Below are positions 38,440 through 50,188 of a stretch of DNA of 64,000 bases, in pieces. A program made the translations under genes and the position numbers. This DNA comes from Bradyrhizobium sp. NFR13 (GTDB lineage Bacteria > Pseudomonadota > Alphaproteobacteria > Rhizobiales > Xanthobacteraceae): assembly GCF_900114605.1 (NCBI RefSeq), contig NZ_FOTP01000001.1, positions 1,426,001 through 1,490,000 of the forward strand, in the 5' to 3' direction. Numbering within the stretch: the first letter of the stretch is position 1; the number at the start of each line of letters is the position of its first letter. Under the pieces are notes generated by a model, which searched no databases, was not told the origin of the DNA, and saw only the letters and a list, made by a program, of their open reading frames with translations.

Positions 38440-38934
38440 ATGACGGATCACCGCCCCTATCGCCCCAATGTGGGCGTCGCATTGTTCAATGCCGACGGCA
38501 AAGTTCTGATCGGCCGTCGCTTCAAGGATGACGGACCGGAGATCATCCTGCCGGGCCTGGAATGGCAGATGCCTCAGGGTGGTATCGATCCCGATGAAGA
38601 TCCTCGCGTCGCCGTGATGCGCGAATTATGGGAAGAGACGGGCGTCAGCCATGCTGACTATCTCGGCGAGACCGGCTGGATGACCTACGACTTCATCCCG
38701 TTCGAGAATCCCGGCCATCGCTTTGCGCAGTTCCGCGGGCAGCGGCAGAAATGGTTTGCGCTGAAATTCACCGGGGATGATGCCGAAGTCGATCCGCTGA
38801 CGCCACGCAACGGCCAGCCGGCTGAATTCGACGCCTGGCGCTGGGAGCGGCTGGATCGCGTCGCGGATCTCGTGGTGCCGTTCCGGCGCGAGGTCTATCG
38901 CGCCGTGGCCGAGAGTTTCGCGAAATTTGTCTGA
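38440..38934 (+). CDS. rppH: RNA pyrophosphohydrolase-like Nudix hydrolase (copy 2)
   Basis: A 164-residue paralogue of the preceding gene. The opening YRPNVGVALFN, WQMPQGGIDPDEDPRVAVMR with a full RELWEETGV box, [17 protein letters not shown] and AWRWERLDRVADLVVPFRR align along the whole length. It carries the intact Nudix consensus, so this copy may be the main RppH. Two tandem rppH genes 7 bp apart suggest one transcript and a local duplication or division of labour between substrates. It converges on atpC. Confidence 0.93.
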   Translation: MTDHRPYRPNVGVALFNADGKVLIGRRFKDDGPEIILPGLEWQMPQGGIDPDEDPRVAVMRELWEETGVSHADYLGETGWMTYDFIPFENPGHRFAQFRGQRQKWFALKFTGDDAEVDPLTPRNGQPAEFDAWRWERLDRVADLVVPFRREVYRAVAESFAKFV

Positions 38935-38954
38935 ACCGAAGCCCTGACGAAACG

Positions 38955-38979
38955 AAGCGCTACCCGGGCTATAGCGCTT
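38955..38979. terminator. Stem-loop between rppH copy 2 and atpC
   Basis: AAGCGCTA and TAGCGCTT form a perfect 8-bp stem with a 9-nt loop, overlapping the atpC stop codon. It is a plausible bidirectional terminator for the two convergent operons, though no long T-run follows on either side. Confidence 0.5.
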
Positions 38980-39385
38980 AGTGCATCGCCGTCGAGGTGA
39001 CGTGCTGCTGGATGACCTTGAAGTGGTCGAGGCGCTCGATGGCACGGTCCAGCGCGGAGCCTTCCTTCTCGGCCAGCTTTTCTTCCATCTCGGCGATCTG
39101 GCTCGCGAAAGCTTCACGGTCGAGCTCTTCTATCGACGTCGCGACCTCGGCCAGCACGGTAAGGCCCTTGTCGGACACTTCGGCGAGGCCGCCGAGCACG
39201 ATGATCTTCTGCTGGGTGCCGCCGGCCGTGACGACCATGATGCCTGGACGAAGCGCCGCCACCAGCGGTGCGTGACCGGCCATCACGCCGAGATCGCCAG
39301 CGACGCCGGGGATATCGACCTGATCGACTTGGCCCGCGAAAGCGAGCTTTTCCGGCGAGACGAGATCGAAGTGAAAGGTGGCCAT
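38978..39385 (-). CDS. atpC: ATP synthase epsilon subunit
   Basis: A 135-residue F1 subunit. The N-terminal beta-sandwich shows [20 protein letters not shown] and [18 protein letters not shown], and a C-terminal helical pair follows. It is part of the central stalk and can inhibit ATP hydrolysis. It is the last gene of the atpHAGDC operon and is separated from atpD by a G-rich palindrome. Confidence 0.95.
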   Translation of the reverse strand: MATFHFDLVSPEKLAFAGQVDQVDIPGVAGDLGVMAGHAPLVAALRPGIMVVTAGGTQQKIIVLGGLAEVSDKGLTVLAEVATSIEELDREAFASQIAEMEEKLAEKEGSALDRAIERLDHFKVIQQHVTSTAMH

Positions 39386-39405
39386 GTCGGTATCCGCTGA
39401 CTGCT

Positions 39406-39439
39406 CCCTCCCCCTTGCGGGGGAGGGTTGGGGAGGGGG
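39406..39439. repeat. Perfect GC palindrome between atpD and atpC (REP-like)
   Basis: CCCTCCCCC and GGGGGAGGG pair as 9-bp arms around TTGC (39406-39427), followed by TTGGGGAGGGGG. The composition matches palindromic repeats seen in intergenic DNA of many alphaproteobacteria. In the atp message it forms a very stable hairpin between the beta and epsilon cistrons. Confidence 0.7.
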
Positions 39440-39447
39440 TAAGAAAG

Positions 39448-40902
<1,455 letters not shown>

Positions 40903-40966
40903 TTAAACCTCAAGGACTCTGAAGTCCGAAACTTGAACGGCGGTCGGGTAGACCGGATTATTGCTG

Positions 40967-41842
40967 TTAGATCGCCTCGGCGCCGGAGATGATTTCGATC
41001 AGCTCCTTCGTAATCATCGCCTGGCGGGTGCGGTTGTAGATCAGTGTCTGCTTGCGGATCATGTCGCCGGCATTGCGCGTGGCGTTGTCCATCGAGCTCA
41101 TCTGCGCACCGTAGAACGAAGCATTGTTCTCCAGCAGCGCGCGGAAAATCTGCACCGCGAGATTACGTGGCAGCAGGCCGTCAAGGATCTCATCCTCAGC
41201 GGGCTCGTATTCATAGGTCGGTGTCGGGCCGGCATTTGCAGCAGGCGCTGCGACTTCCAGCGGAATGATCTGCTGGGCGGTCGGGACCTGCGAGATCACC
41301 GACTTGAAGCGCGAATAGAACAGCGTGCAAACGTCGAACTGACCGTCATTGAAGAGAGCCAGAACTTTCTTGGCAATATCATCGGCATTGACGAAGCCAA
41401 GCTGACGCACGGAACGCAGTTCGATATGACCGACGATCTGCTTGTCGAAGTTGCGGCGCAGCTGCTCGTAACCCTTGCGGCCGACGCAGAAGAACTTGAC
41501 CTCTTTGCCCTGGTTCATCAGCGCCAGCGCACGTTCGCGCGCCAAGCGGACGATCGAGGAGTTGAAGGCGCCGGACAGGCCACGCTCGCCGGTGCAGACC
41601 AGCAGCAGGTGAACTTGATCCTTGCCGGTACCAACCAACAGCGCCGGGCCGGTGCCCGGCGTGGTCGCACTGGCGATGCTGGCGATCACCGCATCCATCT
41701 TCTCGGCATAAGGACGTGCAGCTTCGGCAGCAGTCTGCGCACGGCGCAGTTTCGATGCTGCAACCATCTGCATCGCCTTGGTAATCTTCTGCGTCGCCTT
41801 GGTTGAGGCGATGCGGACACGCATGTCTTTAAGTGAGGCCAT
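40967..41842 (-). CDS. atpG: ATP synthase gamma subunit
   Basis: A 291-residue rotor subunit. The long N-terminal coiled coil starts [20 protein letters not shown], with the gamma signature ERGLSGAFN in the middle. The C-terminal helix carries [20 protein letters not shown] and the usual [14 protein letters not shown] end. The gap to atpD is 76 bp, to atpA 121 bp; the latter holds a large hairpin. Confidence 0.97.
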   Translation of the reverse strand: MASLKDMRVRIASTKATQKITKAMQMVAASKLRRAQTAAEAARPYAEKMDAVIASIASATTPGTGPALLVGTGKDQVHLLLVCTGERGLSGAFNSSIVRLARERALALMNQGKEVKFFCVGRKGYEQLRRNFDKQIVGHIELRSVRQLGFVNADDIAKKVLALFNDGQFDVCTLFYSRFKSVISQVPTAQQIIPLEVAAPAANAGPTPTYEYEPAEDEILDGLLPRNLAVQIFRALLENNASFYGAQMSSMDNATRNAGDMIRKQTLIYNRTRQAMITKELIEIISGAEAI

Positions 41843-41928
41843 TCTCAGTCCACCCCGGCGATCTAGCTGTTCAGCTGATCGCGAACCTCTCGTTCGAAAC
41901 GCCCGACCTCGTGCCGGACATCAACGCG

Positions 41929-41952
41929 AATGGCCGGCATGAGCCGGCCATT
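41929..41952. other. Large hairpin in the atpA-atpG gap
   Basis: AATGGCCGGC and GCCGGCCATT form perfect 10-bp arms with a 4-nt ATGA loop, 12 bp downstream of the atpA stop. There is no T-run on either side, so it is more likely an RNA processing or stability element than a terminator. Confidence 0.7.
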
Positions 41953-41963
41953 CATTGGCAGTA

Positions 41964-44056
<2,093 letters not shown>

Positions 44057-44753
44057 GAATTGCGCTCTTCAGGCTGTCAAACTCGCAAGGGAATAACTAT
44101 CGCCCGAATATGGCGCCTAGCGATCCAAGTCCTTGGAATTCAAGCGGGACTTCGATTTTTAGGTCACAACAAAATGTCGTGACCCGTTCAAATCGCGGCT
44201 TTGCTAACATAGCCCGCGCGCGGGTGCAACGCGACGAAAGCGTTTGATGATGCCTTGTCGCAGGCCCTCGCAAAGAATCATTTCAGGGAAATGTGGCTCG
44301 CCAATCGGGGCGTTGACGGAGGGTTTCGCCGTCCGTCTCCGAGGTGGAATTTCTAATTCCGCATGACGGTACGGAGTGCCGATTTTTTTGAATCATGCAG
44401 CGTCGGTCGCGGATAAGTCCGCAATTGAAATCCCGGCAGGGAGTGCGCGCCGTGTGCGCCTGACGTCACCGGTTCGGGCTGCTTAACATTTACTTACTGA
44501 ATGCTATCCATGCACGATGATCACTTCGCTATTCAGTATAGTTATGTAATTCATAGTATAATTAATAGTTAATAATTTGTTAAAATGGCCTATTAGCCAT
44601 GTTCTGTTCCATCACAAGATATTTCATCTGGTCATGGAACGATTGTGTTGCCTATTTTACGCCTCATTACGTCGTCAAATGCTCAGCCAGTGAAATAGGG
44701 ACGGGGGTCCACTTGCCGCATTTGTGGCAATACTGTCTGAGGGACAACAACTT
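44057..44753. promoter_or_regulatory. Gene-free region between atpH and rlpA-like gene
   Basis: These 697 bp have no credible ORF. The left part carries the atp operon promoter. The middle holds three hairpins ending in T7 (44315-44389). The right part, about 44490-44600, is markedly AT-rich, with ATGGC-CTATTA-GCCAT (44585-44600) and GTTCCAT/ATGGAAC (44606-44612, 44634-44640), both candidate protein-binding inverted repeats upstream of the rlpA-like gene. No -35/-10 pair was assigned. Confidence 0.55.
44315..44389 (+). ncRNA. Candidate small RNA 3' end: three hairpins and a T7 tract
   Basis: On the plus strand, GACGG/CCGTC (44315-44319, 44329-44333), then GGAATT-TCT-AATTCC (44346-44360), then CGGTAC-GGA-GTGCCG (44367-44381) are followed by A and T7 (44383-44389). 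The last hairpin with its T-run looks like an intrinsic terminator. No plus-strand gene lies upstream within the gap, so it would terminate an unannotated transcript starting somewhere between 44057 and 44315. No known RNA family was recognised. Confidence 0.35.
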
Positions 44754-45245
44754 ATGCTGCGTTACGGAAAATCGACGCTGGGCGCTATCGCCCGCCCGCG
44801 TACGGCAATCGCTGTCATGACTGCCGCTCTTGTTCTCGGGGGAACTGTTTCAGAGGCTTCGGCCAAATCCCGCCACCATCGGCATCATCACAAGCACCAT
44901 CACGCCGCTAAGGCTTCGCCGTCGCTGTTCGATGCCAACGCGTCGATTGCTCCGTCGACGGGCGGTCGCAGCTTCTCGGGTGTTGCGTCCTATTACGGCA
45001 ATGAGTCCGGCAGCCGCACCGCGTCGGGTCAGCGCTTCAATCAGAATGCGATGACTGCCGCACATCGTTCGCTGCCGTTCGGCACCAAGCTGCGCGTTAC
45101 CCATGGTGGTCGCAGCGTTGTCGTCACCGTCAACGATCGCGGACCGTTCATCCGTGGCCGCGTACTCGACCTGTCGAAAGGCGCGGCCAGTGCGATCGGT
45201 TTGACCGGCCGTGGCGTCGGCCGCGTCGTCGCGGAAGTCATGTAA
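44754..45245 (+). CDS. RlpA-like septal/peptidoglycan protein with His-rich linker
   Basis: A 163-residue secreted protein. The signal peptide lies in the first ~45 residues (ARPRTAIAVMTAALVLGGTV), followed by a striking His-rich stretch (KSRHHRHHHKHHHAAK) and then a double-psi beta-barrel (RlpA domain: GVASYYGNESGSRTASGQRF, LPFGTKLRVTHG, NDRGPFIRGRVLDLSKGAA). RlpA proteins are lytic transglycosylases or bind denuded glycan; there is no SPOR domain here. The ATG at 44754 follows GAGGGA nine bases upstream. It lies between atpH and priA, facing priA, and ends at a strong terminator. Confidence 0.88.
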   Translation: MLRYGKSTLGAIARPRTAIAVMTAALVLGGTVSEASAKSRHHRHHHKHHHAAKASPSLFDANASIAPSTGGRSFSGVASYYGNESGSRTASGQRFNQNAMTAAHRSLPFGTKLRVTHGGRSVVVTVNDRGPFIRGRVLDLSKGAASAIGLTGRGVGRVVAEVM

Positions 45246-45329
45246 GCAAGACTAACGCGTCGCGTTTCTGATCTTTCAAGTTCAGTAGCGTTGTGTGTGT
45301 ATTGAGTAGAGTAAGCGTTGAGTAAAAGA

Positions 45330-45361
45330 GCCTGCTGTCATCAAAAGACAGCAGGCTTTTT
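45330..45361 (+). terminator. Intrinsic terminator after rlpA-like gene
   Basis: GCCTGCTGTC and GACAGCAGGC form a perfect 10-bp stem with a 7-nt loop, followed by T5. The left side has AAAA, so it may also act for the converging priA transcript. Confidence 0.92.
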
Positions 45362-45429
45362 GTTGTCAGTTCACGCTGTCATTCATTCTGGCTTCGCTCG
45401 CAAGAGCGAGCCTTCCGGAAGCACGAGGC

Positions 45430-47628
45430 TCAAAGAAAGCTTTGCGGATCGACATCGACTTCGAGCTTGAGGTTGCCTGTCGGTTTCGGGCCATGCGCCA
45501 GCCAGTCACGGAGATAGTGCGACAGGTCGACATTGCGCGCCGACTTCACCAGCAGTCGAAAGCGATAGCGACCCTTGATGACGGCGAGCGGTGCTTCGGC
45601 CGGGCCGAGCACCATGATGCGCTCGTCGATCGGTGTTACGGCGGCGAGTTTGCGCGCATAGCCCTCGGTGGTTGGCCGGTCGCCACCTGAGACGATCAAG
45701 CTCGCCAGCCGTCCGAAGGGCGGATAGCCCGCGCGCTCGCGGGCCTCGATCTCGCTGGCGTAAAACGCTTCGCGGTCGTTTGCGATCAGCGCCTTCATCA
45801 CCGGATGCTCCGGCTGATGGGTCTGCAGATAGCCAACGCCGCGTCCCTGTTCACGTCCGGCGCGTCCGATGACCTGATTGAGCATCTGATAGGTACGCTC
45901 CGCGGCGCGCGGATCGCCATTGCCGAGGCCCAGATCCGCGTCGATGACACCGACCAGATTGAGCCGCGGGAAGTTATGGCCCTTGGCCACGAGTTGCGTG
46001 CCGATAATGACATCGACACGGCCTTCGGCGATTTCGGCCAGTTCGGTCCGCATCGCATCGATCGACGTAATGAGGTCGCTCGACAGCACCATGGTGCGCG
46101 CATTCGGAAACAGGCTTGCTGCTTCCTCTTGCAGCCGCTCGACGCCCGGACCGACGGCAACCAGGGATTCCTCAGCCTGACAATGGGGACACTGATGCGG
46201 GCGATGCATCGAGAAGCCGCAGTGGTGACATACCAGTCGCTGGCGAAAGCGATGATCGACCAGCCACGCATCGCAGATCGTGCAGGCGAAGCGGTGGCCG
46301 CAGCCGCGGCATAGCGTCAGGGGCGCATAGCCCCGGCGATTGAGGAACAGCAGCGCCTGTTCCTTGCGCTCGATGGCGATCTGGATCTTTTCGGCGAGGC
46401 GCGGCGCAATGAAGCGGCCGCGCATCGGCCCTTCGCGGCGCAGATCAATGGCCTCGATATGCGGCATGTGCTGGCCGCCAAAGCGCGAAGGCAGCGCGAT
46501 GCGCTGGTAGCGCCCCTTCCGCGCATTGACCTCGGACTCGACCGATGGTGTGGCAGAAGCGAGCACGATGGGAATCTTCGCAATCGATGCGCGAACAACG
46601 GCCATGTCACGGGCGTGGTAATGCGCGCCTTCGTCCTGCTTGTAGGCCTGATCATGCTCTTCATCGACGATGATCAGGCCGAGTTTCGCATAGGGCAAAA
46701 ACAGTGCCGAACGGGCGCCGACGATGACATGCGCCTCGCCATTGGCGATCGACGCCCAGTTGCGGGCGCGGGTGCGCGGTGTCAGTTCGGAGTGCCACTC
46801 CAGTGGCCGCACGCCGAAGCGTTTTGAGAAGCGCTCGAGGAATTGCCCCGTCAGCGCTATTTCGGGCATCAGGATCAGTATCTGTTCGCCGCGCTTGATC
46901 ACCTCGGCAACCGCCTCGAAATACACCTCGGTCTTGCCCGAGCCGGTGACGCCGTCGAGCAAAGCGGCATGAAAATCCCCCTTGGCGGCGAAGGTCCGCA
47001 TCGCCTCGGCCGCGACGGCCTGATCGTCTGAAAAGTCCGGTTCGGCGAAGGTGGGATCAGGCGCTGGCGGTGGCAGCGCGCGAGGCATGGCTTCAATAGC
47101 GAGCGTGCCTTCGTCGACGAGGCCGTCGATTACGCCTGCGCTGACGCCGGCCTCCTTGGCTGCCTCAGACTTCGCGTGCAGCAGGCCGTCCGACAGGATC
47201 TCGATCAGCCGTGCGCGTGCCGAGGTCATGCGCTTGGGCACTTCGCCAACCAGGCGAACGCCCATGCGCACCCGCTCCGGACCGAGATGCTCGCCCATCC
47301 GCAGAGTCATTTTCATGACCATGCCGCGCGCCGACAACGTGTAATTCGCCACCCAGTCGACCAGGCTGCGCAATTCCTGCTTCAGCGGCGGGACATCAAA
47401 TTTATCACCGACTTCCTTGAGCCGGTTGTGCAGCCGCGGATCGGGATTGGTGTTTTCCGCCCAGACCACGCCGATCACTTCGCGGGCGCCGAGCGGCACG
47501 CTGACGACATCGCCGGGCTGCAGATCGAGGCCACGCGGCACGCGATAGGAATAAGCCTGGTTCAGCGCGACCGGCACCAGCACGTCGACGACGCCAGATG
47601 ATGTTTTGGTGCGCGCAGCTTCGTCCAT
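45430..47628 (-). CDS. priA: Primosomal protein N' (replication restart helicase PriA)
   Basis: A 732-residue superfamily 2 helicase. The N-terminal 3'-DNA-binding domain is followed by Walker A GVTGSGKT (226-233) and the DEEH box IIVDEEHDQAYKQ. Zinc is bound by four CxxC pairs (CRGC, CTIC, CHHC, CPHC). PriA reloads the replisome at stalled forks. The start MDEAARTKTSSG is the only plausible one. It is adjacent to the atp operon in many relatives; here the rlpA-like gene lies between. Confidence 0.97.
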   Translation of the reverse strand: MDEAARTKTSSGVVDVLVPVALNQAYSYRVPRGLDLQPGDVVSVPLGAREVIGVVWAENTNPDPRLHNRLKEVGDKFDVPPLKQELRSLVDWVANYTLSARGMVMKMTLRMGEHLGPERVRMGVRLVGEVPKRMTSARARLIEILSDGLLHAKSEAAKEAGVSAGVIDGLVDEGTLAIEAMPRALPPPAPDPTFAEPDFSDDQAVAAEAMRTFAAKGDFHAALLDGVTGSGKTEVYFEAVAEVIKRGEQILILMPEIALTGQFLERFSKRFGVRPLEWHSELTPRTRARNWASIANGEAHVIVGARSALFLPYAKLGLIIVDEEHDQAYKQDEGAHYHARDMAVVRASIAKIPIVLASATPSVESEVNARKGRYQRIALPSRFGGQHMPHIEAIDLRREGPMRGRFIAPRLAEKIQIAIERKEQALLFLNRRGYAPLTLCRGCGHRFACTICDAWLVDHRFRQRLVCHHCGFSMHRPHQCPHCQAEESLVAVGPGVERLQEEAASLFPNARTMVLSSDLITSIDAMRTELAEIAEGRVDVIIGTQLVAKGHNFPRLNLVGVIDADLGLGNGDPRAAERTYQMLNQVIGRAGREQGRGVGYLQTHQPEHPVMKALIANDREAFYASEIEARERAGYPPFGRLASLIVSGGDRPTTEGYARKLAAVTPIDERIMVLGPAEAPLAVIKGRYRFRLLVKSARNVDLSHYLRDWLAHGPKPTGNLKLEVDVDPQSFL

Positions 47629-47774
47629 CAGGGGAATTCAGACTCGAATTGGAGTATCCGCTAACCTAAGCTCGGGGTGCGGTCCGGACCAGTGCCGGCC
47701 GGGTGGCCCGGTCTTATGACCGATGTGCCGTCACGACAATGAAGCAAAAACAATAAGTCAAAGGGAGACCCTTC

Positions 47775-48407
47775 ATGGGCCACAGGCTCGCCGGGGCAGT
47801 CGCCTCGTTCGTCATGTTTTCTGCCGTCGCAATGCCTGCGCCGGCGCAGGACCGGATGCCGCCGATCCCGGCCGATAAATATACCGAAGCGCAGAAGAAG
47901 GCTGCCGAGGAGTTCGCGGGCGGCCGGGGCTACGAGGTCCGTGGCCCCTTCGTGCCGCTGATTCGCAGTCCGGAAGTCATGCTGCGCGCCAAGGCCATGG
48001 GCGATCATCTCAGGTTCAAGAGCGTATTGGCGCCACGACTCAGCGAAATGATCATCCTGATCACCGCACGCGAATGGACCCAGCAATATGAGTGGGTTGC
48101 CCATCATGACATCGCGATCAAGGCGGGTCTGCGCAACGAGATCGCCGATGCGATTGCCGATGGTCGACGTCCTGTTGGCATGGCCGAGGACGAAGAGGCC
48201 GCCTACGACATGTCGATCGAGATCCAGCGCACCAAACGGGTGAGTGATTCGACCTGGAACAGGGCCGTCGCAAAATTCGGCGAGCAGGGCGTCATCGATC
48301 TGCTCGGGATCAATGGCTATTACACCTTCCTGGCCATGGCCATGAATGCCGCGCGAACAGGGCTCCCGGCCGGTGTCGCAGAGCCCCTGAAGCGGTTCCC
48401 GGACTGA
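47775..48407 (+). CDS. Secreted carboxymuconolactone decarboxylase family protein
   Basis: A 210-residue protein with a likely signal peptide (AGAVASFVMFSAVAMPAPA, cleavage after PAQ). The mature part is a CMD/AhpD-like helical domain (LSEMIILITAREWTQQYEWVAHH). The AhpD CxxC motif is absent, so alkylhydroperoxidase activity by thiols is unlikely; the His-containing EWVAHHDIAIKAGL helix is kept. Related proteins are annotated as decarboxylase-like without known substrates. The ATG follows AAGGGAGACC. The gene precedes xerC by 84 bp. Confidence 0.85.
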   Translation: MGHRLAGAVASFVMFSAVAMPAPAQDRMPPIPADKYTEAQKKAAEEFAGGRGYEVRGPFVPLIRSPEVMLRAKAMGDHLRFKSVLAPRLSEMIILITAREWTQQYEWVAHHDIAIKAGLRNEIADAIADGRRPVGMAEDEEAAYDMSIEIQRTKRVSDSTWNRAVAKFGEQGVIDLLGINGYYTFLAMAMNAARTGLPAGVAEPLKRFPD

Positions 48408-48491
48408 CGATGCCGGCGGTTCACCAAAGTGAAACGAGCGGGGTGTGATAATCTCCGCCCGTTCGCGTGCCGCGAACTGCAAGGCATCCCG

Positions 48492-49490
48492 ATGGTCAAG
48501 CTTTCCGACAAGAAGCCAAGCGAAGCCAAATCGAGCGGGCCGGCGCCGATCGATCTCATCTGTGCGGATGCTGACGTTTCGCTGCAGATGACGCGGTGGC
48601 TGTCACATCTCCGCGCCGAGCGGCGGTTGTCGCCGAAGACGCTGGAGGCCTATGCGCGCGATGTCCGGCAGTTCCTGACATTTCTCGCTGAACACTGGGG
48701 CGCGCTCGTCTCGCTGCCGCGTTTTGCTAAGCTGGAGACCAGCGATGTCCGTGCCTTCATGGCAGCGCGCCGCGGCGATGATATCGGTGGTCGCTCGCTG
48801 ATGCGCGCACTGGCCGGCTTGCGGTCGTTCGGCCGTTTTCTGGAGCGCGAAGGCAAGGGTACCGTCGGTGCGCTGTCAGCGATTCGCGCACCCAAAATCG
48901 GCAAGAGCCTGCCGAAACCGCTGCAGATGACTTCTGCCAAGCGCCTTACCGATGCGGATGAGCGCGCCGGCGAAAATCGTGATCCGTGGATCTGGGCACG
49001 CGATGCCGCGGTGATGGCGCTGCTCTATGGTTCGGGCCTGCGCATCTCCGAGGCGCTTGGCCTCAAGCGGCGCGATGTGCCGGCGCCCGGTGCCGGTGAC
49101 GTGCTGATTGTCAATGGCAAGGGCAACAAGACCCGCATGGTGCCCGTGTTGCAGAATGTGCTGGAGCTCATCGCCGACTATGCGGCGCAGTGTCCACACC
49201 CGCTGCCCGCTGAAGGACCGATGTTTGTCGGCGCGCGGGGCGGTCCGCTCAGTCCTCGGATCATCCAGTTGACCATGGAGCGGATGCGCGGCGCGCTCGG
49301 CCTGCCCGACAGCGCCACGCCGCACGCGCTGCGCCACTCCTTTGCCACCCATCTGTTGACTCGCGGCGGCGACCTCCGCGCGATCCAGGAATTGCTTGGC
49401 CACGCCTCGCTGTCGACCACCCAGATCTATACCGGCATCGACACCGAGCGGTTGTTCGAAGTCTACAAGACCGCACACCCGCGGGCGTAA
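48492..49490 (+). CDS. xerC: Site-specific tyrosine recombinase XerC
   Basis: A 332-residue recombinase. The N-terminal SAM-like domain covers about 30-130, and the catalytic domain has Arg184 (YGSGLRISE), Lys210 (NGKGNKTR), His278 and Arg281 (HALRHSFATHL), His304 (LGHASLSTTQ) and the nucleophile Tyr313 (QIYTG). With XerD it resolves chromosome dimers at dif. The location next to priA and its chromosomal context argue for a housekeeping XerC rather than an integrase; no attachment-site repeat is seen nearby. The ATG at 48492 is chosen over 48429. Confidence 0.95.
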   Translation: MVKLSDKKPSEAKSSGPAPIDLICADADVSLQMTRWLSHLRAERRLSPKTLEAYARDVRQFLTFLAEHWGALVSLPRFAKLETSDVRAFMAARRGDDIGGRSLMRALAGLRSFGRFLEREGKGTVGALSAIRAPKIGKSLPKPLQMTSAKRLTDADERAGENRDPWIWARDAAVMALLYGSGLRISEALGLKRRDVPAPGAGDVLIVNGKGNKTRMVPVLQNVLELIADYAAQCPHPLPAEGPMFVGARGGPLSPRIIQLTMERMRGALGLPDSATPHALRHSFATHLLTRGGDLRAIQELLGHASLSTTQIYTGIDTERLFEVYKTAHPRA

Positions 49491-49593
49491 GGCCGGGTAA
49501 GTCCTAGCTGTAGTAGAAGTGTCATGAGCTGCCCCTTGCGAAGTCGCTGCGGTTCGGTCAAATCGACACATCGACCAACCGGAGGGGATTACG

Positions 49594-50184
49594 ATGGGCG
49601 CGCACGAAAGTATGGAGCACGCGGAGCATGCCGAGCATGCGTCCGGCTCGAACAAGAATATTGCATTGCTGATTGCCGTGATCGCGCTGTTTCTGGCGTT
49701 CTCGGAAACCCTCGGCAAGGGCGCGCAAACCGAATCCATCAGCAAGAACGTCGAAGCCTCCAATCTCTGGGCGTTCTTCCAGGCCAAAAGCATCCGCCGC
49801 ACCGTTGTTCAGGCGACGTCCGATCAAGCCCGGCTGAGCCTCGGCCTGATGGGTGACGATGCCGCCAAGGCCGCACTGTCCAAGCAGATCGACGACTGGA
49901 AGAAGACCGCGGATCGCTATCGCTCCGAACCGGAAACCGGCGAAGGCTCCGAGCAGCTCGCTGCCCGGGCCAAGGAAGCCGAGCACGCGCGCGACCTCGC
50001 AATGGCGCGCTACCATCACTACGAAGTGGCCTCTGCCGCATTCCAGATCGGCATCGTGCTGGCATCGGCCACTATCATCACCGGCATGATCGCGCTGGCT
50101 TGGGTATCAGGTGCACTGGCGATTGCCGGCGTCGCCTTCACGGCGATTGGCCTCTTCGCGCCGCACGCGGTTCATATTATGTAG
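49594..50184 (+). CDS. DUF4337 membrane protein
   Basis: A 196-residue protein with an N-terminal His/Glu-rich opening (GAHESMEHAEHAEHASG), one transmembrane helix (about 22-40, IALLIAVIALFLAFSETLG), a cytosolic or periplasmic helical middle and two C-terminal helices (about 148-195). It belongs to DUF4337, which has no assigned function. A strong GGAGGGGATTACG ribosome site precedes it. It stops 4 bp before the convergent hydrolase, with a hairpin (50191-50210) shared with the tail of that gene. Confidence 0.88.
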   Translation: MGAHESMEHAEHAEHASGSNKNIALLIAVIALFLAFSETLGKGAQTESISKNVEASNLWAFFQAKSIRRTVVQATSDQARLSLGLMGDDAAKAALSKQIDDWKKTADRYRSEPETGEGSEQLAARAKEAEHARDLAMARYHHYEVASAAFQIGIVLASATIITGMIALAWVSGALAIAGVAFTAIGLFAPHAVHIM

Positions 50185-50188
50185 CAGC

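Noticed and set aside
48492-49490. Phage or island integrase
   Set aside because: It is a normal-length XerC with housekeeping neighbours and no attachment-site repeats, tRNA target or mobile genes nearby.
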